Shown here piece after piece: positions 27,254-34,934 of a stretch of 64,000 nt of DNA. Each line of letters begins with the position of its first letter. The first letter of the stretch is position 1. Source of the DNA: Streptomyces sp. V3I7 (GTDB taxonomy: Bacteria; Actinomycetota; Actinomycetes; Streptomycetales; Streptomycetaceae); assembly GCF_030817495.1 (NCBI RefSeq), contig NZ_JAUSZK010000001.1, positions 5,497,001 to 5,561,000 of the forward strand, read 5' to 3'. Under the pieces are notes generated by a model, which was not told the origin of the DNA, did no database searches, and was given only the letters and a program-made list of their open reading frames with translations. A program made the translations under genes and the position numbers.

Positions 27254-28992
27254 CGGGCCTCCCCCCTCGGTGCGGCCAGGTGCGGTACGGGGCTTGTCGC
27301 GTCCGTGCCGTTGCCGCTGCGCTGGAGCGCGGACAGCACCGCGTGCACGGCCGCCGCCGGGGCGCTCGCCCCGAGGCCCGCGCCCCACACCGGGCGGCCC
27401 TCGACGAGGAGCCGGGCGTAGCAGACGCGCGCGGCGCCGGTCGCGGAGCCGGCCTCGGCCTCGGTCAACTCGCCCAGCACGGCGTCGACTCCGTGCTCGC
27501 GGACCGCGGTGAGGAGCGCGGCGACCCGGTCGTCCCCGCCGTCGCTGTCGTCGGCGAGCTTGGCGAAGTGCGTGTCGTCGCCGGGGTCGCAGTACTCGGA
27601 GCGGAAGGCGGCCCAGATCGCCCCCGGCGCCGCCTCGACGCCCGTCACGTCGGTGACCCGCTGGATCACCCGGGCGAACTCGGCGCGCAGCTCGACGGGC
27701 AGGTCGAGCCCCCACCGGCTGCGCAGGACGTGGGCGATCCCGCCCTTCCCCGACTGGCTGTTGACCCGGATGATCGCCTCGTAGCTCCGGCCGACGTCCT
27801 GGGGGTCGATCGGGAGGTAGGGCACGTCCCAGGCGAGGTCGGTGGTCGCGACACCGGCCGTGGCTGCCTGCTTGTCCAGATGGGCGAGGCCCTTGGCGAT
27901 GGCGTCCTGGTGCGTGCCGGAGAAGGCGGTGAAGACGAGGTCGCCGGCGTAGGGGTGGCGCGGCGGCACCGGCATCTCGTTGCACTCCTCGACGACCCGG
28001 CGGACCGCGGGGAGATCGGAGAGGTCGAGCTGCGGGTCGATGCCCCGGCTGAACAGGTTGAGCGCCAGGGTGACCAGGCAGACGTTGCCGGTGCGTTCCC
28101 CGTTGCCGAAGAGGGTGCCCTCGACCCGGTCGGCGCCGGCGGCCAGCGCGAACTCGGCGGCGGCCACGGCGGTGCCCCGGTCGTTGTGCGGGTGGACGGA
28201 GAGGATGATGCCGTCGCGCCGGTCGAGACACCGGTGCATCCACTCGATCTGGTCGGCGAACACGCTCGGCGCGTGCATCTCCACGGTGCTCGGCAGGTTG
28301 AGCGTCAGCGGACGCTCCGGTCTCGCGTCGACGATCTCCGCGACCGTGTTGGCGATCTCCAGCGCGAACTCGGGCTCGGTGACGTTGAACGTCTCCGGCG
28401 AGTACTCGAACCGGACCTCCCCGTCGGCGCGTTCGGCCAGCCGCACCATGTGCCGGGCGTTGGTGCGGGCGAGGTCCATCACCTCGGACGGCGTCATGTG
28501 GAACACCACCTCGCGCCACAGGCACGCGGTGGCGTGGCAGAGGTGGACCATCGCGCGGTCCGCGCCCCGGATCGCCTCGAAGGTGCGGTCGATCAGCTCG
28601 GGGCGGGCGGCGGTGAAGACGGAGACCGTGACGTCGTCGGGTATGTGGCCGCCGGTGACGAGATGGCGTACGAAGGCGAACTCGGCCTCGCTGGCCGAGG
28701 GATAGCCGACCTCGATGTCCTTGACCCCGAGCCGCACCAGCAGGTCGAACATGGCCCGCTTGCGGCGTAGGTCCATCGGGTTGGCCAGGGCCTGGTTGCC
28801 GTCGCGCAGGTCCACGGAGCTCCACAGGGGCGCGTGGTCGAGGGGGCGGTCGAGCCAGGTACGGGTGCCGGGCTCCAGGAGGGCCGGCGCGCTGTCGCGC
28901 CGGTACCGGTGGACCGGCATGCCCGACGGTTGCTGAGTCTGCCACCAGGGCGGTCGGCCCGGCCTTTCGTCGGCAGACGATGCCTGATGCAT
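27250..28992 (-). CDS. 2-isopropylmalate synthase-like enzyme (LeuA paralogue)
   Basis: Acetyl-CoA-dependent condensing enzyme of 580 residues, closely patterned on actinomycete LeuA: SSVDLRDGNQALANPMDLRRKRAMF (R63, D64), the metal motif HPHND (267-271), DRVEGTLFGNGERTGNV and VNSQSGKGGIAHVL. A C-terminal region of about 150 residues is retained, though it looks shorter and more diverged than the leucine-feedback domain of housekeeping LeuA. ATG 28992 has GAGGGAG 6 nt upstream; extensions up to 29187 lack a ribosome site. Leading the 13-gene operon, it probably extends a 2-oxo acid for a non-protein building block rather than for leucine (inference). Confidence 0.88.
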   Translation of the reverse strand: MHQASSADERPGRPPWWQTQQPSGMPVHRYRRDSAPALLEPGTRTWLDRPLDHAPLWSSVDLRDGNQALANPMDLRRKRAMFDLLVRLGVKDIEVGYPSASEAEFAFVRHLVTGGHIPDDVTVSVFTAARPELIDRTFEAIRGADRAMVHLCHATACLWREVVFHMTPSEVMDLARTNARHMVRLAERADGEVRFEYSPETFNVTEPEFALEIANTVAEIVDARPERPLTLNLPSTVEMHAPSVFADQIEWMHRCLDRRDGIILSVHPHNDRGTAVAAAEFALAAGADRVEGTLFGNGERTGNVCLVTLALNLFSRGIDPQLDLSDLPAVRRVVEECNEMPVPPRHPYAGDLVFTAFSGTHQDAIAKGLAHLDKQAATAGVATTDLAWDVPYLPIDPQDVGRSYEAIIRVNSQSGKGGIAHVLRSRWGLDLPVELRAEFARVIQRVTDVTGVEAAPGAIWAAFRSEYCDPGDDTHFAKLADDSDGGDDRVAALLTAVREHGVDAVLGELTEAEAGSATGAARVCYARLLVEGRPVWGAGLGASAPAAAVHAVLSALQRSGNGTDATSPVPHLAAPRGEAR

Positions 28993-29681
28993 GGATTCTC
29001 CCTCGGCGAACCTGTGTGCTACTCGCGAACAGCGCGTCTCGGGTGGACGGGACGAAGAACGGAGTTGCGGTCCGGAGGCGGTGGCCCCGGAGTCGGTACA
29101 AGAACAGGAGGGAGCCCCGGCACGCGGTGCGGGAGACGTTGCTCCGTCGCTTCTGCGGCGGGGGTTCCTGTCTGGAGATAGATCCAATTGCGTGGCAGGA
29201 AGCTATCGAGGGCGATTCGACCGTGTCAAGGCATTGCGAAGCGGCGTGACGGGCTCCGCAAAGGCCCTCGCCATGGGCCCGATCCCCACTCTGAACGGCG
29301 CTTATTGATGGATGCCTGCCTCCGGTGGTCTTGATGCCGCCGGGCCGGTGAATGACGAGATTGGCTGTATTCCGCCGGGTGCTGTCCGGCCTTGCTTGCC
29401 AGGTCCCGCAAGGCTTCCGGGCGGGCTCGGCCGGGTCGGCCGTACTCACCCGGGTGGCCGAATGTCCTCGGTTGCTCCCACCTGGACGTTTCGGCTACGG
29501 TCACGGCTCGTGATTGACGTGATGGGGTCGGTCGCCCTCGGGAATCACCGACTCCACCGAGCGTGGGGGATCCTGCTGAACCGGTTGTCGCGCCGTCCCG
29601 GTGTCGTGAAAGCGCCCCTGTCGCAGTTCTGTCCGGCGTTCCGGAATCCTGTGTTCGAACCGCGTGTACCTGGAGTCAGTC
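28993..29681. other. Divergent control region between the two cluster arms
   Basis: About 690 bp without a convincing gene. It contains the promoter of the left arm (29200-29229) and a roughly 200-nt untranslated leader ahead of the LeuA-like gene. The leader has no clear leader peptide or riboswitch that I can recognise. The rest (29230-29681) is less GC-biased by codon position and may hold upstream regulatory sites and the YbaK gene promoter; none was identified with confidence. Confidence 0.5.
29200..29229 (-). promoter_or_regulatory. Putative sigma70-type promoter for left arm
   Basis: On the minus strand a perfect -35 TTGACA (29229-29224) is followed after 18 bp by TAGCTT (29205-29200). 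Transcription would start near 29193, about 200 nt before the LeuA-like ATG. No other full -35 consensus was noticed in this gap. Confidence 0.55.
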
Positions 29682-30158
29682 GTGCTTGAAAGGGTGGATC
29701 GCGTAAGCGCCGTCTTGCGTGAGAACGGAAGTTCCGTGGACATCGTCGAGCTGCCGGCCCCGGCGCCCACCGCGGCGGAGACGGCCGCACAGCTCGGATG
29801 CCCGGTGGGCGCGATCGCCAACAGCCTCGTCTTCTCGGTCAACGGCGAGCCCCTGCTGGTGATGACCAGCGGCGCGCATCGCGTGGACACCCGGCTGATC
29901 GCCCGGATCCTGGACGTGGGGCGCGGCAGGATCAAGCGCGCCGACCCCGCGTTCGTCTTCGAGGTCACGGGACAGGAGGTCGGCGGGGTCGCGCCCGTCG
30001 GACATCCCCGGCCCATTCGTACGCTGGTGGACGTCGCCCTCGGTGAATTCGAGCACGTGTGGGCCGGCGCCGGACTGCCGCACACGGTTTTCCGTACGAC
30101 GTACACGGAACTGCTGAAACTGACCGGAGGGGAATCGGCCGTGGTCGCCGACGAGTGA
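29682..30158 (+). CDS. Freestanding YbaK/EbsC-type aminoacyl-tRNA deacylase
   Basis: A 158-residue trans-editing domain of the YbaK/ProX/INS superfamily, which hydrolyses mischarged tRNAs. Recognisable are the helix ...VDRVSAVLRENG, TAAETAAQLGCPVGAIANSLVFSVNGEPLLVMTSG with the invariant lysine of the family replaced or shifted, GRIKRADPAFVFEVTGQEVGGVAPVGHP (the GxxPxG loop) and a C-terminal strand. GTG 29682 has GGAG 6 nt before it. It sits alone between the arms of a putative amino-acid-derived cluster, so clearing tRNA charged with the product or an analogue is a plausible self-resistance role (inference). Confidence 0.85.
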   Translation: MLERVDRVSAVLRENGSSVDIVELPAPAPTAAETAAQLGCPVGAIANSLVFSVNGEPLLVMTSGAHRVDTRLIARILDVGRGRIKRADPAFVFEVTGQEVGGVAPVGHPRPIRTLVDVALGEFEHVWAGAGLPHTVFRTTYTELLKLTGGESAVVADE

Positions 30159-30275
30159 CCCACGGCATGACCGGACGCGCTTGATACCCGGCGTGTGAGA
30201 TTCAGCGAGCACAAAGCCGGCCGAGACAACTCCATTCATCGCACTGGCCGTTCCGGCCGTTTCACGTGTGCCCCG

Positions 30276-30317
30276 TGCGAAGCCCGTTCGAAGTTCTTCG
30301 AAGTCCATCCGTAGTCC
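30276..30317 (+). promoter_or_regulatory. SARP-like heptamer repeats and -10 box for right arm
   Basis: Three direct heptamers lie at 30276-30282 (TGCGAAG), 30287-30293 (TTCGAAG) and 30297-30303 (TTCGAAG), a period of 11 then 10 bp. Exactly 8 bp after the last comes TAGTCC (30312-30317), a possible -10, and 7 nt later the ATG at 30325, which would be leaderless. SARP activators are known to bind direct heptamer repeats ending 8 bp from the -10. No SARP gene is in the window. Confidence 0.5.
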
Positions 30318-30324
30318 TGCCCTT

Positions 30325-31923
30325 ATGCATGAGAGCGGTGGTTCTGGCATGCCCGAAGACATACGCCATGTCTTATTCGTCAATGCGAACGACACCTCAC
30401 GTCACACCTCCAGCGCGAACACGTCGATCTATCCGAACCTGGGCCTCCTGACGCTGATGAGTGCCCTGAAGCCCAAGCTCGAAGGAACGAACCAGCGCCT
30501 GGGCTACTTCGACGGCACCGTGCACAGCAACGCCGCCCTCGAGGAGTTCATCGACCTCCACGCCCACCGGATATCGGCGCTCTGCTTCAGCGTCCTGACC
30601 GCCAACTACGGCGCGTCCATCGCCCTGGCCAAGCGCGCCAAGGCCATCAACCCGGACATCCAGGTCGTCCTCGGCAACGACCATTTCTCCGCCCTCTACG
30701 ACCGGGTGATGGCCAATCAGCCCGTCGTCGACTTCGGTTTCTATGGCAACGATGTCGTAGAGGGCTTCGCCGATTTCGTCTCCGACCGGCTCACCGGCAC
30801 CCTGCGCCCGGCCATGGACTACGCCGGACTCGTCTACCGGGACAGCACCGGAACGGTCCACCGCAACCCGGAGAATCCCGCCGAATACCACCGGCTGCCC
30901 CTCGTCGACTACGGCCTCGTCGACACTCTGATGCCGCACGAGAAGCACTATCTCGACGGCCAGCAGCAGGTGTACTTCTTCATGCGGGACCGCGAACTGC
31001 GCAGCCAGGTCGTCGACATCGGCCGCGGCTGTGTGAAGTTCGCCGGCGAGCGCCTGGAGGGCGTCCCCCTGAACGCCTGCGACTTCTGCGGCATCATCCC
31101 CGGCGTCCGCGAGATCATCGCGCCCGAGGCCGAACGCGCCTGGCGGATCCTGGAGAACGTCTGGCGCCAGGGCTTCAACTACTTCTACATCACCGCCGAC
31201 GAACTCCCGCTCACCCTCTGGCGGATGCTCCGCGCCATGGCGGCGAACCCTCCCGCCTGGTACCTCGGCATACCGCCGGCGGAGCGCCCGAAGATGTTCG
31301 GCTACGCCCGCGCGGAGGCCTTCGCCACCGGCGCCAAGCGCATCGACATCCTGGTCAACCAGCTCGGCGTCGACCACTTCTTCATCGGCTTCGACGGCCT
31401 CTCCGACGTCTCGCTGCGCGTCATGAACAAGCAGCCGATCGGCGGACGCGGACGCAACCACGCACCCATGGACCACAACCTCCGTGCCCTGGAAGGGGTC
31501 ATCGACCGCGGCGGCATGATCACCGCGGGGCTCGTGGTGACGCACCTCGGGATCACCCCCGACATCATGGCGCAGAACCACGCGGCGCTCACCCGCATCG
31601 TGGAGGACCACCCCACCACGTTCGCCGCCCTCGACTTCGGCCCGCTGTGCCCCATCCCGGGCTCCCAGTCGTACCGCTACCTCACCCACCCCGAGCACGC
31701 CGAGGCCCGCGCCGCAGAGTTCGGCCTGGAGGTCGACCGCGCCTATCTGGAGTCCCGCCGCGACTTCTACCGCACCGCCGACGAGCTCGACATGGACGAG
31801 ATGATCCACGACTTCGTCAACGGCTGCTGCCCGCACGTCACTTCGGGACTGGTCGACGAGTACGTCGAGAAGATGGGCGCCCTCGCCACCAAGCACGGCA
31901 TCGTGATCGGCGGCGGGGTCTGA
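30325..31923 (+). CDS. Cobalamin-type radical SAM enzyme with expanded Cys motif
   Basis: A 532-residue radical SAM protein. The N-terminal Rossmann-like domain (about 15-155; VVLGNDHFSALYDRV) resembles B12-binding domains, and the SAM/[4Fe-4S] region begins GRGC at C236. The cluster cysteines are C236, C252 and C255, giving Cx15CxxC in place of CxxxCxxC, as though 12 residues were inserted in GRGCxxxCDFC. Later come GYARAEAFATGAKR, LGVDHFFIGFDGLSD and a C-terminal CCPHVTSG. ATG 30325 is preferred, as a leaderless start after a SARP-like promoter; ATG 30349 is possible. An early TTA codon (30373-30375) implies bldA control. Likely role: methylation or C-C chemistry on a cluster intermediate (inference). 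Confidence 0.83.
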   Translation: MHESGGSGMPEDIRHVLFVNANDTSRHTSSANTSIYPNLGLLTLMSALKPKLEGTNQRLGYFDGTVHSNAALEEFIDLHAHRISALCFSVLTANYGASIALAKRAKAINPDIQVVLGNDHFSALYDRVMANQPVVDFGFYGNDVVEGFADFVSDRLTGTLRPAMDYAGLVYRDSTGTVHRNPENPAEYHRLPLVDYGLVDTLMPHEKHYLDGQQQVYFFMRDRELRSQVVDIGRGCVKFAGERLEGVPLNACDFCGIIPGVREIIAPEAERAWRILENVWRQGFNYFYITADELPLTLWRMLRAMAANPPAWYLGIPPAERPKMFGYARAEAFATGAKRIDILVNQLGVDHFFIGFDGLSDVSLRVMNKQPIGGRGRNHAPMDHNLRALEGVIDRGGMITAGLVVTHLGITPDIMAQNHAALTRIVEDHPTTFAALDFGPLCPIPGSQSYRYLTHPEHAEARAAEFGLEVDRAYLESRRDFYRTADELDMDEMIHDFVNGCCPHVTSGLVDEYVEKMGALATKHGIVIGGGV

Positions 31924-31924
31924 C

Positions 31925-33817
31925 ATGCGGGACGAGCGAGCGGGCGCCCCGGTGGCCGACGAACAGGCCGACGGCGCACGGCACATGAGACGGGTGGTGA
32001 CCCTCGGACAGCTGATCCTGCTGAGCATCGGCGGGCAGATCGGCTCCGCATGGCTCTTCGCCGTGCTGTCCGCGGTGGGCATCGCGGGCCCGGCGGCCAT
32101 CGTGTCCTGGCTGATAGCCGGGGCGGTCTTCATGGTGATCGCCCTGGCCTGGATCGAACTCGGCGCCATGCTCCCCATGACGGGAACCGTGGTGCGCTAC
32201 CCCTACCTCACCCACGGCGCCTTCACCGGCTGGATCGTCGGCTGGGCCGCCTGGCTGTTCGCCCTCTCCATCCCCGCGGTGGAGGCCGTGGCGGTCATGA
32301 CCTACCTCGGCAGCCGCTTCCCGAAGTGGGACCTCGTCGAGCAGGCCTCCGGCACCACCATGCTGACCTGGCCCACCGGGATCGTCGCGGCCATCGGCCT
32401 CATGGTGCTCTTCTACGTCGTCAACATCGTCGGCATCCGCACCTTCAGCCGGGCCACCAACTGGGTCACCGTCTGGAAGATCGTCATCCCCGTCGCGACC
32501 TTCCTGCTCCTGTTCACCGTGCTGCGGGGGGACAACTTCGGCGCGGGCGGCGGCTTCCTGTCCATGGGCGGGGCGAGCACCGTGCACGCCATCTCCGCCA
32601 CCGGCATCGCCTTCGCCTTCGTCGGCTTCCGCCAAGTCCTCGACTTCGGCGGCGAGATGAAGAACCCCCAGCGCGACGCCAAGATCGCCATCATCGTGGC
32701 CATCGCCGTCCCGACCGTGCTCTACACCCTGTTGCAGATCGCGTTCATCGGAGCCATCGACTGGCAGGACGCCGGCGTACGCCCCGGTGACTGGGCCGGC
32801 CTCAACAACAGCGTGTGGGCGTCCGGCCCGTTCTTCCACGCCCTCGACGCGGTGGGCACCGCGGGCTTCGCCGCCTTCGGCACCGTCCTGCTCATCGACG
32901 CCGTCCTCTCGCCCGCCGGAGCGGGCTGGATCTACCTCGGCAACGCCGCCCGCGTCAGCCAGGCCCTCGCCATCCACGGCGCGGCGCCCTCGGTGTTCCG
33001 CCGGCTGTCCGCGCGGGGCGTCCCGGCCGCCACCACCTTCGTCTGCTTCGCCGTGGGCTGCCTGTTCTTCATCCCCGCGCCGAGCTGGTACCAGCTGGTG
33101 TCGTTCATCTCCGCGGCCGGCGTCCTCACCTTCCTCGTGGGCAGCGTCAGCCTCTCCTCGCTGCGCCGGACGGCCCCGGACCTGCCGCGCCCCTTCCGGC
33201 TGCGCGGCGCGGCCCTGTGGTCCCCGGCCAGCTTCGTGGCCAGCGTGCTCGTCATCTACTGGTCCGGCTTCACCACGCTGGTGACGCTGCTGGTGACCGT
33301 CTTCGCCGGGCTCCCGGTGTTCGCCGTCCACACCGCGGTGCAGCGCGGCTGGATCGCCTCGAAGACGGCCGTACCACTGAGCGTCGCGTTCCTCGGCGCA
33401 TGGATCTACGTCAACACCGCGAGCGGCTGGTTCCTCTCCTCCCACGGCGCCCCGCACACCGGCTGGAGCTTCGCCCGGTACGGCAGCGCGCTGACCGGCT
33501 GCGTCCTGCTCTACCTCGCGGCCCTGTGGGCCGCCGCCGACCGCACCATGCGCCGGCACGTCCAGTGCTCGCTCTGGCTGATCGCCCTGCTGTTGCTGCT
33601 GCTTCCGCTGTCCTACTTCGGGGAGTACGGACCGGGCACCCACCACGCCCTGCCGTTCCCGGCCGACCACGTCGTCGTCGCCGCGCTCTCCCTGCTCGTC
33701 CACCGCTGGGCCGTCGCCAGCGGATTCCGCACCGATGACCTGGACCAAGTGCTCTCGGAGACACCCGCCCCGCACACGGCCCCGGCCGAGGCGACCCCCA
33801 CCTCCTCCACATCCTGA
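31925..33817 (+). CDS. APC-family amino-acid permease
   Basis: Inner-membrane transporter of 630 residues with about 12-14 spans. The first span carries the APC substrate loop (LGQLILLSIGGQIGSAWLFAV), and the later VGFRQVLDFGGEMKNPQRDAKIA matches the GxE...NP signature between spans 6 and 7 of amino-acid/polyamine permeases. It starts 1 bp after the radical SAM stop, so the two are coupled. The C-terminal 100 residues have extra spans and a hydrophilic tail. It may take up a precursor such as tyrosine or export or recover the product (inference). Confidence 0.9.
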   Translation: MRDERAGAPVADEQADGARHMRRVVTLGQLILLSIGGQIGSAWLFAVLSAVGIAGPAAIVSWLIAGAVFMVIALAWIELGAMLPMTGTVVRYPYLTHGAFTGWIVGWAAWLFALSIPAVEAVAVMTYLGSRFPKWDLVEQASGTTMLTWPTGIVAAIGLMVLFYVVNIVGIRTFSRATNWVTVWKIVIPVATFLLLFTVLRGDNFGAGGGFLSMGGASTVHAISATGIAFAFVGFRQVLDFGGEMKNPQRDAKIAIIVAIAVPTVLYTLLQIAFIGAIDWQDAGVRPGDWAGLNNSVWASGPFFHALDAVGTAGFAAFGTVLLIDAVLSPAGAGWIYLGNAARVSQALAIHGAAPSVFRRLSARGVPAATTFVCFAVGCLFFIPAPSWYQLVSFISAAGVLTFLVGSVSLSSLRRTAPDLPRPFRLRGAALWSPASFVASVLVIYWSGFTTLVTLLVTVFAGLPVFAVHTAVQRGWIASKTAVPLSVAFLGAWIYVNTASGWFLSSHGAPHTGWSFARYGSALTGCVLLYLAALWAAADRTMRRHVQCSLWLIALLLLLLPLSYFGEYGPGTHHALPFPADHVVVAALSLLVHRWAVASGFRTDDLDQVLSETPAPHTAPAEATPTSSTS

Positions 33818-33833
33818 CCACAGGGGAACCGAA

Positions 33834-34934
33834 GTGACCGTGCACGCCGTTGACCACATCGAGTTCTACGTCGGGGACGCCGTACAGGCATCCCACTACT
33901 ACCGCACGACCTATGGCTTCCGCCTCGTGGGCGAGGCCGGACCGGCCACCGGATTAGCCGGTGCCCGCTCCCTGCTGCTCGCCCACGGCGACGTACGTCT
34001 GGTCCTGACCTCCGCGCTCCACGAAGACCACCCGGCCTCCCGCTTCGTACGCCGCCACGGCGACGGGGTGCGCGACGTCGCCCTGCGCTCGACCGACGCC
34101 GCCGGCGACTTCGCCCGGGCGCTGGCCGCGGGCGCCGAAGCCGTCGCCGAGCCCCAGGTGTTCGAGGACGCGGACGGCCGGGTCACCACCGCCACCGTCG
34201 CCGTCACCAACGACCTCGTGCACACCCTCGTCCAGCGCGAGGACCCGGCGGGACCCTTCCTGCCGGGCCGCTTTCTGCCTCTCGCCGACGAGACCGAAGC
34301 CACACCGGCCCTGTTCCGCTCCGTCGACCACTTCGCGCTGTGCCTGCGTCCCGGCTCCCTCGCCACCCTGGTCGGCTTCTACGAGCGGGCCCTCGGACTG
34401 CGGCACACCTACGACGAGTACATCGTCGTGGGCGGGCAGGCCATGGACTCCAAGGTCGTCCAGGACGCCACCCGCGGGGTCACCTTCACCATGGTCGAGC
34501 CCGACCCGCGCAACGAGGGCGGGCAGTTGCAGGACTTCCTCGACGGCTTCGACGGCCCCGGCGTGCAGCACGTCGCCTTCGGCACCGACGACATCGTGCG
34601 CACCGCCCGCGAACTGGGCGACCGGGGCGTGGAGTTGCTGTCCACCCCGGCCGGCTACTACGCCTCCCTCGCCGAGCGCGGCATCCACGTCGACATCGAC
34701 ACCGGCGTGCTCCGGGAACTGGGGCTGCTCGTGGACCGCGACGAGTGGGGCCACCTCGTGCAGGTCTTCACCCGCTCCCCGTACGCCCGGCGCACCGTCT
34801 TCTTCGAGCTGATCCAGCGCATCGACGCCCGCACCTTCGGCAGCGGCAACATCAAGGCCCTGTACGAGGCAGTGGAACGGGAGCGCTCGACCGCCTCAGC
34901 CGCCGTGCCGGTCGGCGCCCCGGGCGCCCGGTGA
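33834..34934 (+). CDS. hmaS: 4-hydroxymandelate synthase (HPPD family)
   Basis: Fe(II) dioxygenase of 366 residues converting 4-hydroxyphenylpyruvate to 4-hydroxymandelate. Iron ligands are H166 (SVDHFALC), H246 (GVQHVAFGT) and E325 (VFFELIQR). The HPPD active-site motif FPLNEP reads FTMVEP here (218-223), and the tail FGSGNIKALYEAVERER matches glycopeptide-cluster HmaS proteins better than homogentisate-forming HPPD (from memory of those families). The next gene is an alpha-hydroxyacid oxidase and an aminotransferase follows, the classic HmaS-Hmo-HpgT trio for 4-hydroxyphenylglycine. GTG start; codon 41 is TTA (33954-33956), implying bldA dependence. Confidence 0.83.
   Translation: MTVHAVDHIEFYVGDAVQASHYYRTTYGFRLVGEAGPATGLAGARSLLLAHGDVRLVLTSALHEDHPASRFVRRHGDGVRDVALRSTDAAGDFARALAAGAEAVAEPQVFEDADGRVTTATVAVTNDLVHTLVQREDPAGPFLPGRFLPLADETEATPALFRSVDHFALCLRPGSLATLVGFYERALGLRHTYDEYIVVGGQAMDSKVVQDATRGVTFTMVEPDPRNEGGQLQDFLDGFDGPGVQHVAFGTDDIVRTARELGDRGVELLSTPAGYYASLAERGIHVDIDTGVLRELGLLVDRDEWGHLVQVFTRSPYARRTVFFELIQRIDARTFGSGNIKALYEAVERERSTASAAVPVGAPGAR

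Noticed and set aside
28993..29187. N-terminal extension of the LeuA-like protein from TTG 29187
   Set aside because: No ribosome site, Arg/Ser-rich non-conserved sequence; ATG 28992 has GAGGGAG at good spacing.
26720..29449. A 909-codon open frame on the minus strand covering the MaoC and LeuA-like genes
   Set aside because: It is Arg/Pro-rich shadow sequence over most of its length, and only its last part is the real MaoC gene; the LeuA-like product in another frame has full family motifs.
29226..29504. A 92-codon minus-strand frame in the control region
   Set aside because: Overlaps the left-arm promoter, lacks a ribosome site and has Arg/Ser/Pro-rich shadow composition.
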